From NCBI GenBank assembly GCA_028101445.1, contig JAOHKR010000002.1, positions 1 through 64,000 on the forward strand: DNA of 64,000 nucleotides. The letters run 5' to 3'. Of the stretch, positions 57,567 to 64,000 are shown piece after piece; positions within the stretch are counted from its first letter, which is position 1, and every line of letters starts with the position of its first letter. The notes under the pieces are model-generated. The model was not told the origin of the DNA. It ran no database searches and worked only from the letters and a program-made list of their open reading frames with translations. The DNA comes from Candidatus Pelagibacter sp. GTDB taxonomy: Bacteria > Pseudomonadota > Alphaproteobacteria > Pelagibacterales > Pelagibacteraceae. The position numbers and the translations under genes were made by a program.

Positions 57567-59018
57567 ATGAGTTCAAAAAAACTTTATAATAAAGACTTAG
57601 CACCTACTCCAAGTAACAAGAAAAATTGGGGTTGGTTTGAGATCTTTAACGTATGGGCAAATGATGTACAAAGTTTATTCGGTTATACTTTGGCGGCATC
57701 TTTATTTATTGCCTCAGGATTAAATGGTTGGGCTGTATTTCTAGCTTTAATATTAGCTGGATTTTTCATTATGTGGCTTGTCAATCTTTCAGGTAAACCA
57801 AGTGTGAAACATGGAATTCCATATCCAGTATTTGCACGAGTAAGTATGGGTGTGTTTGGTGCTAACTTTCCAGCAATGGCTAGAGGTCTTGTTGCAATGT
57901 TTTGGTACGGTGCACAAACGTACGCTGCTTCAACTGCTGTAGCATTATTAATTACTGCATTAACTGGAAACCCAGGAACAGAAATGTTTTTAGGTATGAC
58001 TGGTGTAATGTGGGTAGCATTTATATTTGTTTCAGCCTTTCAAGTTTATTTATTCTGGCAGGGTATTGACCTTGTAAGAAAATTCTTAAACTTTGCAGGA
58101 CCAGCTGTCTATGTAGTTATGATTTTATTAATGATAACTATTTGGGCAAAAGTTGGTGGCGGTCTTCTTTCAGAAGTAGGAACTATATTCTCTAGCGGAG
58201 AACGTTCAGGTGGTTTCGAAGGTCTTGGATCTTTTGGAGCTTTCTTAGCAGTATTTTCTATTATGGTAGGATATTTCGCAGCTGTAGTAATTAACTTCGG
58301 TGACTTTGCTAGATTTGTAAAAAATGAAGATGAAATGAAAAAAGGAAACTTATATGGCCTAGTAGGAAATGTAATTTTCTTCTCTTTCATAACTCTTATG
58401 ATTACAGGTGGATCAATTGCTCTTTTCGGAGAATACATTGCTCAGCCAACTGACATGGTTGCAAAAGTTGACAACACATTATTAACAATCGTTGCTGCAT
58501 TCGCATTCTTTGCTGCAACAGTTGGTATTAACATGGTTGCAAACTTTATACCGCCTGCTTATGACTTAGCAAACTTAATGCCGAGCAAAATTAATTTCAG
58601 AACTGGTGGTTTAATAACTGCTGCTTTTGGTTTTGTTATCGGTGGTTTATGGGTTTCTGTAATTACAAAAATGGGAATGTTTCCATTTGTAAATACATTA
58701 GGCGCGATACTAGCTCCAGTATTTGGGATAATGATTACTGATTATTACATCGTGAAGAAACAAAAACTTGATGTAAAAGCATTATTCAAAGATGGAAAAG
58801 GTAAGTATTGGTACAATGACGGTTTCAATTACAAAGGAATGTTAGCTTGGGCACTTTCAGGCTACGTTGCTATTGGATCTGTATGGCCAAGTATTTTACC
58901 TGGTGGTGTTGGAAACTTCTTCGCTAATTTAGGCGGAGGAGGTGGTTACGCTTGGATAATCGGTGCTGCTTTAGGAGCTATCGTTCATCTAGCAATATCA
59001 TCAGCTAGCAAAAAATAA
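57567..59018 (+). CDS. NCS1-family nucleobase/allantoin permease
   Basis: Cation-coupled importer. 483 residues from the ATG at 57567, which has AGGAGGG just upstream; a longer frame from 57471 lacks a ribosome site and adds non-family sequence. Twelve spans. NCS1 motifs: NWGWFEIFNVWANDVQSLFGYTLAAS (first helix) and GVFGANFPAMARGLVAMFWYGAQTYAAS. Facing genes for allantoin breakdown make allantoin or a purine the likely substrate. Confidence 0.88.
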   Translation: MSSKKLYNKDLAPTPSNKKNWGWFEIFNVWANDVQSLFGYTLAASLFIASGLNGWAVFLALILAGFFIMWLVNLSGKPSVKHGIPYPVFARVSMGVFGANFPAMARGLVAMFWYGAQTYAASTAVALLITALTGNPGTEMFLGMTGVMWVAFIFVSAFQVYLFWQGIDLVRKFLNFAGPAVYVVMILLMITIWAKVGGGLLSEVGTIFSSGERSGGFEGLGSFGAFLAVFSIMVGYFAAVVINFGDFARFVKNEDEMKKGNLYGLVGNVIFFSFITLMITGGSIALFGEYIAQPTDMVAKVDNTLLTIVAAFAFFAATVGINMVANFIPPAYDLANLMPSKINFRTGGLITAAFGFVIGGLWVSVITKMGMFPFVNTLGAILAPVFGIMITDYYIVKKQKLDVKALFKDGKGKYWYNDGFNYKGMLAWALSGYVAIGSVWPSILPGGVGNFFANLGGGGGYAWIIGAALGAIVHLAISSASKK

Positions 59019-59030
59019 ATTATATTAAAG

Positions 59031-59060
59031 AGCTCGCCGTAGAAATACGGCGGGCTTTAG
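59031..59060. terminator. Bidirectional terminator between permease and allA
   Basis: AGCTCGCCGTA pairs with TACGGCGGGCT (one G-T pair) around a GAAA tetraloop, followed on the plus strand by TTTAGTATTTT. It is shared by the convergent permease and puuE-alc-allA operons. Confidence 0.85.
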
Positions 59061-59551
59061 TATTTTAGAACTACTTGATTTTCTTCCAATTTCTGAATTT
59101 TTAAATTATCTCCAGAACCTTTTCTATCTACGACTAAAAAGTTCATATCCTCAGTAGCGATTAAAGGAAAATGCCATGTACCCGTTTTGTAATTAACCCC
59201 AAGTCCTGGTGGGATTATAAAAGCTTCAACTTTGTCTAAATCAGGTTTGTCAGCATTTGGTGCTACAAAAGATAAAAAAGTAGTTTCTTTCATCGGAATA
59301 AAAGCTTGGCTTCCCAATGGATGTTGTTCCATCATATCAATATTCATTGGAAATGTTCGTTTTAGAGCAGAGAAAATACTTATCGTTGCTTCACCATTCT
59401 CTTTTGAAGTATCTAAATTAGCTATTCCATCAAATCTTTTTGCATAACCATCATTGATAGAAATAGGCTTAATATCATCAGTAGTTATTAATTCACCAAA
59501 CTTAGCAAAATTTTCTTTAGTTATTTTTTTTGGAATAATAGTGATTGTCAT
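59057..59551 (-). CDS. allA: Ureidoglycolate lyase
   Basis: Splits ureidoglycolate into glyoxylate and urea. 164 residues, the AllA cupin family: start TIIPKKITKENFAKFGELI, then FIPMKETTFLSFVAPNADKPDL and GVNYKTGTWHFPLIA with the metal/active-site His. Its ATG overlaps the allantoicase stop by one base. Last gene of the operon. Confidence 0.92.
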   Translation of the reverse strand: MTITIIPKKITKENFAKFGELITTDDIKPISINDGYAKRFDGIANLDTSKENGEATISIFSALKRTFPMNIDMMEQHPLGSQAFIPMKETTFLSFVAPNADKPDLDKVEAFIIPPGLGVNYKTGTWHFPLIATEDMNFLVVDRKGSGDNLKIQKLEENQVVLKY

Positions 59552-60540
59552 TATTGTGCTTTTCCAAATACTCTAATTCTTGAGATACCACCATCAGGAA
59601 ATATATTTATTCTAAGATAATTAACTTTATTTTTCTTCATTAATTTATTTAAAAAGTTATGTTTTTTATGAGCATGTAGCTTTGATTTGTTTAATAAAAG
59701 TTTCCAACTTTTTGATTTATTTATAATTGCATTAGCTGATGTTTTTCCATTAACATAAGCAGCTTGAATAGAACATTGGTCAGGATAATTTCCTTTAAAG
59801 TGATGCGTATCAATTTGTATTTTATCAATCTTAGCAGCAGCAGCGCATTTAATAATTAACCAATCAAAATTTTTACCTCGGCTTCTTCTTGTTTCCCATC
59901 CATCACCCATATTTTTACCTTGGCCTGGCGCTAACACATTTTCTGCTCTCCCAAAGTGTTCATTGTTACAAGCAATTGGCACAGAGCCATTTAATACAGA
60001 TGTTAGGTTAATAGCTTTCTTTCCGAATTTTTTATTCTCTAATTCTCCAAACAATCTTAGTCTTGCAACTCCACCATCAGGAAAAATATTTAACCTTACA
60101 TGAGTTATGATTGAGGTTTTTTTTACGTTAAAAAAATGATGTTTGCTTGGACCAGTAGATTTTTTTCCTAAAATATTAGTCCACTTTTGATTTTTGTCGG
60201 GCACATTCTTTTTAGACGAACAAACATCTAACGAAACTTGACTTGGTTGGTTTCCATTAAAATGAGATGTATCTATATCAACTTTATGAATTCTTCCAGG
60301 CTTACCTAATTTTAAAATTAAATAATCGTGACCTGCTTTTCTTTTCCTTCTTGTTTCCCATCCATCCATCCATTTGCCATTTTTATCAAACACACCTTCT
60401 TTAAATACCGGAGGCGATGGATCTATTATTCTTTTAGCTGCAGCAAAGAAATCATCAGTTCTATAAACTACTTTTGTACCTAGCCTTGGTTGAGCAAGAT
60501 CTATTAAACCATTTAAAATAATGTTTTTATTTTTTTTCAT
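59551..60540 (-). CDS. alc: Allantoicase
   Basis: Hydrolyses allantoate to ureidoglycolate and urea. 329 residues with two allantoicase repeats, each containing the family pattern around IDTSHFNGNQPSQVSLD (about 103-119) and IDTHHFKGNYPDQCSIQ (about 245-261), and ending NIFPDGGVARLRLFGE / NIFPDGGISRIRVFGK. Overlaps both neighbours by one base. Confidence 0.95.
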   Translation of the reverse strand: MKKNKNIILNGLIDLAQPRLGTKVVYRTDDFFAAAKRIIDPSPPVFKEGVFDKNGKWMDGWETRRKRKAGHDYLILKLGKPGRIHKVDIDTSHFNGNQPSQVSLDVCSSKKNVPDKNQKWTNILGKKSTGPSKHHFFNVKKTSIITHVRLNIFPDGGVARLRLFGELENKKFGKKAINLTSVLNGSVPIACNNEHFGRAENVLAPGQGKNMGDGWETRRSRGKNFDWLIIKCAAAAKIDKIQIDTHHFKGNYPDQCSIQAAYVNGKTSANAIINKSKSWKLLLNKSKLHAHKKHNFLNKLMKKNKVNYLRINIFPDGGISRIRVFGKAQ

Positions 60541-61445
60541 TAAATATTTGAGTAATTCTTTATCCAGTGTTTGGCAATATCTATTCTTTTACAAATCCAA
60601 ACATCCTTATGTTCCAATACATAATCTAGAAATCTTTCTAAAGATTTTAATCTACCTGGTTTGCCAACAATTCTACAATGTAAACCCACAGACATCATTT
60701 TAGGATTTGTTTCACCTTCTTTATATAAAACATCAAAACTATCTTTTAAGTAATTATAAAATTGATCACCACTGTTAAATCCTTGATTAGTTGCAAATCT
60801 CATATCATTATTGTCTAAAGTGTAAGGTATTATTAATTGTTTTTTATTATTTCTTTTTTCAAAATAAGGAAGATCATCACTGTAAGAGTCGCTATCATAA
60901 AGAAAGCCACCTTCATTCATTACTAGCTCTCTAGTGTTAGGACTACATCTGCCTGTATACCAACCTAAAGGACGTTGCCCGAATATTTTTTTTATAGTTT
61001 TAATCGCAAGATCCATATGTTTTTTTTCAATGGACTTACTTATATTTTGATAATCAATCCATCTCCAACCATGGCAAGCAATTTCGTAACCTGCGTCTTT
61101 TATTGCCTTACAAACTTCAGGATTTCTTTCTAGAGCCATAGCAACACCAAAAATAGTTAATGGTATTTTCTTCTTTTGAAATAATTCATGTATCCTCCAA
61201 AAACCTCTTCTAGAACCGTATTCATAAAGAGACTCCATGCTTATATGTCGTCCTTTAATTGGTTGAGCTCCTATTATTTCTGATAAAAAAGTTTCTGAGT
61301 GTTTATCGCCGTGTAATACTGAATTTTCAGCACCTTCTTCATAATTTAATACTATTTGAAGGGCTAGTTTTGCATTATTAGGCCAAACAACTTTCATATT
61401 ATTTGCACCATAACCAATCATGTCTCTTGGATATTTTTTAACCAT
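60540..61445 (-). CDS. puuE: PuuE-type allantoinase (polysaccharide-deacetylase fold)
   Basis: Metal-independent ring opening of allantoin to allantoate. 301 residues, PuuE branch: PRDMIGYGAN at the start, LNYEEGAENSVLHGD (altered metal site, Glu in place of the second Asp), GYEIACHGWRWIDYQ and GWYTGRCSPNTREL. First gene of puuE-alc-allA; its ATG is preceded by an extended -10 box. Confidence 0.93.
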   Translation of the reverse strand: MVKKYPRDMIGYGANNMKVVWPNNAKLALQIVLNYEEGAENSVLHGDKHSETFLSEIIGAQPIKGRHISMESLYEYGSRRGFWRIHELFQKKKIPLTIFGVAMALERNPEVCKAIKDAGYEIACHGWRWIDYQNISKSIEKKHMDLAIKTIKKIFGQRPLGWYTGRCSPNTRELVMNEGGFLYDSDSYSDDLPYFEKRNNKKQLIIPYTLDNNDMRFATNQGFNSGDQFYNYLKDSFDVLYKEGETNPKMMSVGLHCRIVGKPGRLKSLERFLDYVLEHKDVWICKRIDIAKHWIKNYSNI

Positions 61446-61450
61446 AACCT

Positions 61451-61456
61451 ATTATA
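61451..61456 (-). promoter_or_regulatory. Extended -10 promoter of puuE, predicted leaderless
   Basis: On the minus strand TGTGTATAAT ends five bases before the puuE ATG (61445). On the plus strand the same 21-base gap must also serve the divergent glutarate hydroxylase gene (TATTAT, 61450-61455), so the two promoters overlap and may be co-controlled. Confidence 0.55.
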
Positions 61457-61466
61457 CACATAATTT

Positions 61467-62363
61467 ATGAGCTTTACTATTAATAGTCATGAGAAAACAA
61501 ATAGAGTTCAAGTCATTAATATTAAGGGCGAAGATTTAGATAGATTAATTTTTCCATTTCAAAAACATTCTATTACCTCTCTAGAGTACAAACCTTTCTC
61601 AAGATTTACTCTAGCAAAAAGTTTAGATGAGGTTTTTGAAAATAAGCTAGGCAAAGCTTTAGTAAAAATACTAAATGATAGAGAAACAGGAACAATTATT
61701 ATTGAACCTGAAGTTAGTAATAAAAAATTTGATAAAGATTTTCTTGTTAAATTGTCTACTGGATTTGCTTATTTAGTAGGTAATCCAAACTTCGATTCTA
61801 TGACCGATAAATATTACGCAAGATTTTATGTAAAACACCAAGATGCTAGCGACTCTTATCTAAGAAAAGCTTACACAAATTTAGATCTTCACACTGACGG
61901 CACTTATGTAAAAGAAAAAACAGATTGGTTAATTATGACTAAAATGGAAGAGCAGGGTGTATCAGGTGGTGAAAGTGTTATTCTACATTTAGATGACTGG
62001 GAACATTTAGATGAGTTAAGTAAAAATCCCGTAGGTCAACAAGATTTTATTTGGGGGTCGCCAAAAAGTAAAAATGTAGAATATAAAGTTGAACATCCTG
62101 TTTTTAAAAAAGATAAAAATGGAAAACCAATTATTTCTTACATTGATCAATTTCCAGAACCTAAAAATATGGAACAAGGATTGTTTTTACAAAGACTTTC
62201 AGACTGTTTAGAAGAAAGTAAAAATAAAATTGAGTTACCATTACCTGTGGGATCTACAATATTTTCTAATAATTACTTTTGGCTTCATGGTAGAAAACCT
62301 TTTAAAGAAAACACCAATTTGAGCAGAGAACTGCTAAGAATACGGGGAACTTTTTTTTATTAA
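61467..62363 (+). CDS. glaH: CsiD/GlaH-type glutarate 2-hydroxylase
   Basis: Iron/2-oxoglutarate dioxygenase that converts glutarate to L-2-hydroxyglutarate and succinate. 298 residues versus about 325 in Escherichia coli. Iron ligands: His142 and Asp144 in DLHTDGTYVKEKTDW and His274 in NYFWLHGRKPF; the 2-oxoglutarate Arg lies in SRELLRIRG. The stretches GGESVILHLDDWEHL and IDQFPEPKNMEQG are typical of CsiD rather than of TauD relatives. The 2-hydroxyglutarate oxidase LhgO is not in this window. Confidence 0.88.
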   Translation: MSFTINSHEKTNRVQVINIKGEDLDRLIFPFQKHSITSLEYKPFSRFTLAKSLDEVFENKLGKALVKILNDRETGTIIIEPEVSNKKFDKDFLVKLSTGFAYLVGNPNFDSMTDKYYARFYVKHQDASDSYLRKAYTNLDLHTDGTYVKEKTDWLIMTKMEEQGVSGGESVILHLDDWEHLDELSKNPVGQQDFIWGSPKSKNVEYKVEHPVFKKDKNGKPIISYIDQFPEPKNMEQGLFLQRLSDCLEESKNKIELPLPVGSTIFSNNYFWLHGRKPFKENTNLSRELLRIRGTFFY

Positions 62364-62389
62364 CTTAGAATTATTTCAAATTAGAGCTG

Positions 62390-62418
62390 TTGACTTTTAT
62401 CAATCATTCATTTTAACT
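62390..62418 (+). promoter_or_regulatory. Predicted tctC promoter
   Basis: TTGACT (62390-62395), 17 bases, TTAACT (62413-62418), then a leader TTTAATTAATTAATTAAC and AGAGG before the ATG at 62456. Confidence 0.45.
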
Positions 62419-62455
62419 GCCTACTTTAATTAATTAATTAACAGAGGAAAATAAT

Positions 62456-63436
62456 ATGTTTAATAATTTGAAAAAATTAATTAGCTTAGTTTTCGCAACT
62501 GTTCTTTTAACTTCAATCTCATCAACTAGTTTTGCTATCGACAAATTACACTTTGTAATCGGTGGTGGTGCTGGTGGTGGTTGGGATGGAACTGCTAGAG
62601 GAACTGGAGAAGCTTTAACTAAAGCTGGTATGCTTAAAAGTGCTTCATTTGAAAATATGTCAGGTGGTGGTGGAGGAAAAGCTCTATCTTACATAATTAA
62701 TTCGAAGCCTGAAAATACTGTATTGGTTCAATCAACACCTTTAGTATTAAGATCAATCACTAGACACAAAGGTTACGTTAAAGGTTCAGGTGTATTATCT
62801 TATAAAGATGTTAAACCAATCGCTGGTGTAATTGGTGACTATGGTGCAATCGCAGTTGCTAAAAACTCACCTTATAAAAACTTTAAAGATGTAGTGAATG
62901 CTTACAATGCAGATCCTAAGTCAATTAAAATGGCTGGTGGTTCTGTAAGAGGAAGCATGGACCATTTAATTGGTGCACTTGCATTTAAAAAAGCTGGAGC
63001 AAACCCTAACAACGTAGTGTACGTACCTTACGATGCTGGTGGTAAAGCTTTAGCTGGACTTTTATCTGGAGAGACTCAAATTATCTCTACAGGTTTAGGC
63101 GAGTTAATGGGTGCTAGAGACCAAGTAAGAATTATTGGTATCACAGCTCCTAAAAGAGTTGGTGATGCTCCTGAAGTTCCTACTTTAAAAGAACAAGGAT
63201 ACAATGTTCAGTTTGTTAACTGGAGAGGTTTCTTTGCTCCTAAAAGTATGTCAGGTGGAGATGTTAAGAAGATCGCTAAAATGTTAGGCGATGTTCAAAA
63301 AACTCCTGAATGGGAAACAGTTAGAAAAAGAAATGCTTGGGTAAATATTTACAATCCAGGTAGTAAATTTGACAGTTTCTTAAAAAAGCAAACTAAAGAA
63401 ATGACAAAGTTAATGCAAGAGCTAGGCGTTATCTAG
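62456..63436 (+). CDS. tctC: Tripartite tricarboxylate transporter receptor (TctC/Bug family)
   Basis: Periplasmic binding protein, 326 residues: signal peptide (about 1-27, ending SFA), then IDKLHFVIGGGAGGGWDGTARGTGEAL, the Bug-family phosphate-like loop, and MAGGSVRGSMDHLIGALAF and YVPYDAGGKALAGLLSGETQ, both typical. Binds carboxylates such as citrate, glutarate or aromatic acids. Next to a glutarate hydroxylase, a C5 dicarboxylate is the likely ligand, by context. Confidence 0.9.
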   Translation: MFNNLKKLISLVFATVLLTSISSTSFAIDKLHFVIGGGAGGGWDGTARGTGEALTKAGMLKSASFENMSGGGGGKALSYIINSKPENTVLVQSTPLVLRSITRHKGYVKGSGVLSYKDVKPIAGVIGDYGAIAVAKNSPYKNFKDVVNAYNADPKSIKMAGGSVRGSMDHLIGALAFKKAGANPNNVVYVPYDAGGKALAGLLSGETQIISTGLGELMGARDQVRIIGITAPKRVGDAPEVPTLKEQGYNVQFVNWRGFFAPKSMSGGDVKKIAKMLGDVQKTPEWETVRKRNAWVNIYNPGSKFDSFLKKQTKEMTKLMQELGVI

Positions 63437-63459
63437 TTAATTAACTTAGAGGGAGAGCA

Positions 63460-63930
63460 GTGAAAATAAATTCAGTTAAAATTATCTCACTGCTCTTCTT
63501 TGTTTTATCGGCCTTTTACTTATACACCGCATATCAAATACAAGTTTTCGCTTTCGACGAGGGAGCAGCCTTTAATGCTAAAACCTTTCCAATTTATTTA
63601 GGTTATGCAGGAATGTTTTTTGCTGGATTAAAAATAGCTTTACCAGATCCTAAGCCCATTGAAGTAGATCCTGCATATTTAGATTTTAAAAAGACAATTC
63701 TTTTAGTAATTACTATGATTTTTTATGGAGCAACTATACTTAAAGTAGGCTTCTTTTTATCAACCTCTTTATTTTTAGTAGCTGCTTATTATTTTCTTGG
63801 TGAGAGAAGATGGAAATATATCTTAATTTTTTCTTTTCCGTTCGTCGCTATTTTTATGTATCTACTTCACGGTTTATTAGCCGTTTATCTCAGAGATCCA
63901 TTATTAAAATATATAGGAATAATGGGATGA
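63460..63930 (+). CDS. tctB: Tripartite tricarboxylate transporter small membrane subunit (TctB)
   Basis: 156 residues, four spans, from a GTG start with GAGGGAGA upstream. TctB-type: LFFVLSAFYLYTAYQIQVFAFDEGAAFNAKTFPIYLGYAGM, then paired spans around VITMIFYGATILKVGFFLSTSLFLVAAYYFLG. Its stop overlaps the next ATG by four bases. Confidence 0.88.
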   Translation: MKINSVKIISLLFFVLSAFYLYTAYQIQVFAFDEGAAFNAKTFPIYLGYAGMFFAGLKIALPDPKPIEVDPAYLDFKKTILLVITMIFYGATILKVGFFLSTSLFLVAAYYFLGERRWKYILIFSFPFVAIFMYLLHGLLAVYLRDPLLKYIGIMG

Positions 63931-64000
63931 TCGAAGGAATTTTAATTGGATTAAAAACTGCATTATCTTTTCAAAATCTAATGATGGTAATGATTGGATG
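63927..64000 (+). CDS. tctA: Start of the large membrane subunit TctA (cut by window end)
   Basis: ATG within ATGA of the tctB stop; 24 codons are visible, beginning MIEGILIGLKTALSFQNLMM, as TctA proteins do (…GLxxALxxxNLxxxxxGxxxG). The remainder lies beyond the window. Confidence 0.85.
   Translation, partial: MIEGILIGLKTALSFQNLMMVMIG

Overview
The window is a very AT-rich, tightly packed bacterial segment. Protein content, gene order and RNA genes all point to a SAR11 alphaproteobacterium (Candidatus Pelagibacter or a close relative). The evidence is a two-piece (circularly permuted) tmRNA, tandem SAM-II/SAM-V riboswitches before metY, a betaine/dimethylglycine/sarcosine demethylation gene set, the alphaproteobacterial orders hflK-hflC-DUF2065-degP-miaA-ilvB-ilvH-ilvC-leuA and mreBCD-mrdA-rodA, and one-base or four-base overlaps between many genes. 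No rRNA or tRNA gene, CRISPR array or intact transposon was seen.

Layout. 1-4.0 kb: end of a large unknown protein, fumC, a MazG-like pyrophosphohydrolase and a family-39-type glycosyltransferase. 4.0-5.25 kb: the two-piece ssrA (tmRNA) gene on the minus strand, followed downstream of its 3' end by a ~1 kb insert carrying two small unknown genes. The insert is bounded by a 31-bp direct repeat of the ssrA end, and a second short repeat lies just inside each boundary, as expected for an integrated mini-island. 5.3-12.6 kb: a sugar-type methyltransferase, thyX, mrp, and the membrane-proteostasis operon hflK-hflC-DUF2065-degP with miaA. 12.7-17.7 kb: branched-chain amino acid synthesis (ilvB, ilvH, ilvC, leuA). 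17.7-23.7 kb: the rod-shape system (mreB, mreC, mreD, mrdA, rodA) and a bactofilin. 23.7-27.7 kb: a DadA-like oxidase, an EamA exporter, a 2-hydroxyacid dehydrogenase, a small lipoprotein and a rhodanese.

27.7-43 kb is a C1/sulfur block. metY sits behind a SAM-II aptamer with terminator, a SAM-V aptamer and a 37-codon upstream ORF whose stop overlaps the metY start. Next to it are bhmT, the heterotetrameric sarcosine oxidase operon soxBDAG and a dimethylglycine dehydrogenase, so glycine betaine can be taken to glycine with capture of methyl and C1 units. A minus-strand set follows: a YeeE/YedE-type thiosulfate transporter, a periplasmic two-domain sulfurtransferase and a persulfide dioxygenase. 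A previously hidden 56-residue His-tailed small protein follows the transporter gene. 43-48.6 kb holds assorted single genes (cysE, msrB, ccdA, a ribokinase-type kinase, grxC, a LysE-type exporter).

48.7-54.5 kb: a livKHMGF-type amino acid ABC transporter with azlCD. 54.5-57.3 kb: an unusual secreted trio under a near-consensus promoter, comprising an inverse-autotransporter-type beta-barrel without any passenger, a Cys-containing secreted protein and a secreted alpha/beta hydrolase, followed by a remnant of a class II aldolase gene. 57.6-61.4 kb: allantoin use (NCS1 permease, allantoicase, ureidoglycolate lyase, PuuE-type allantoinase). 61.5-64 kb: a CsiD/GlaH-type glutarate 2-hydroxylase followed by a tripartite tricarboxylate transporter (tctC, tctB and the start of tctA), suggesting C5-dicarboxylate uptake and oxidation.

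All functional names rest on reading the sequence and recalling protein families; no database search was run.
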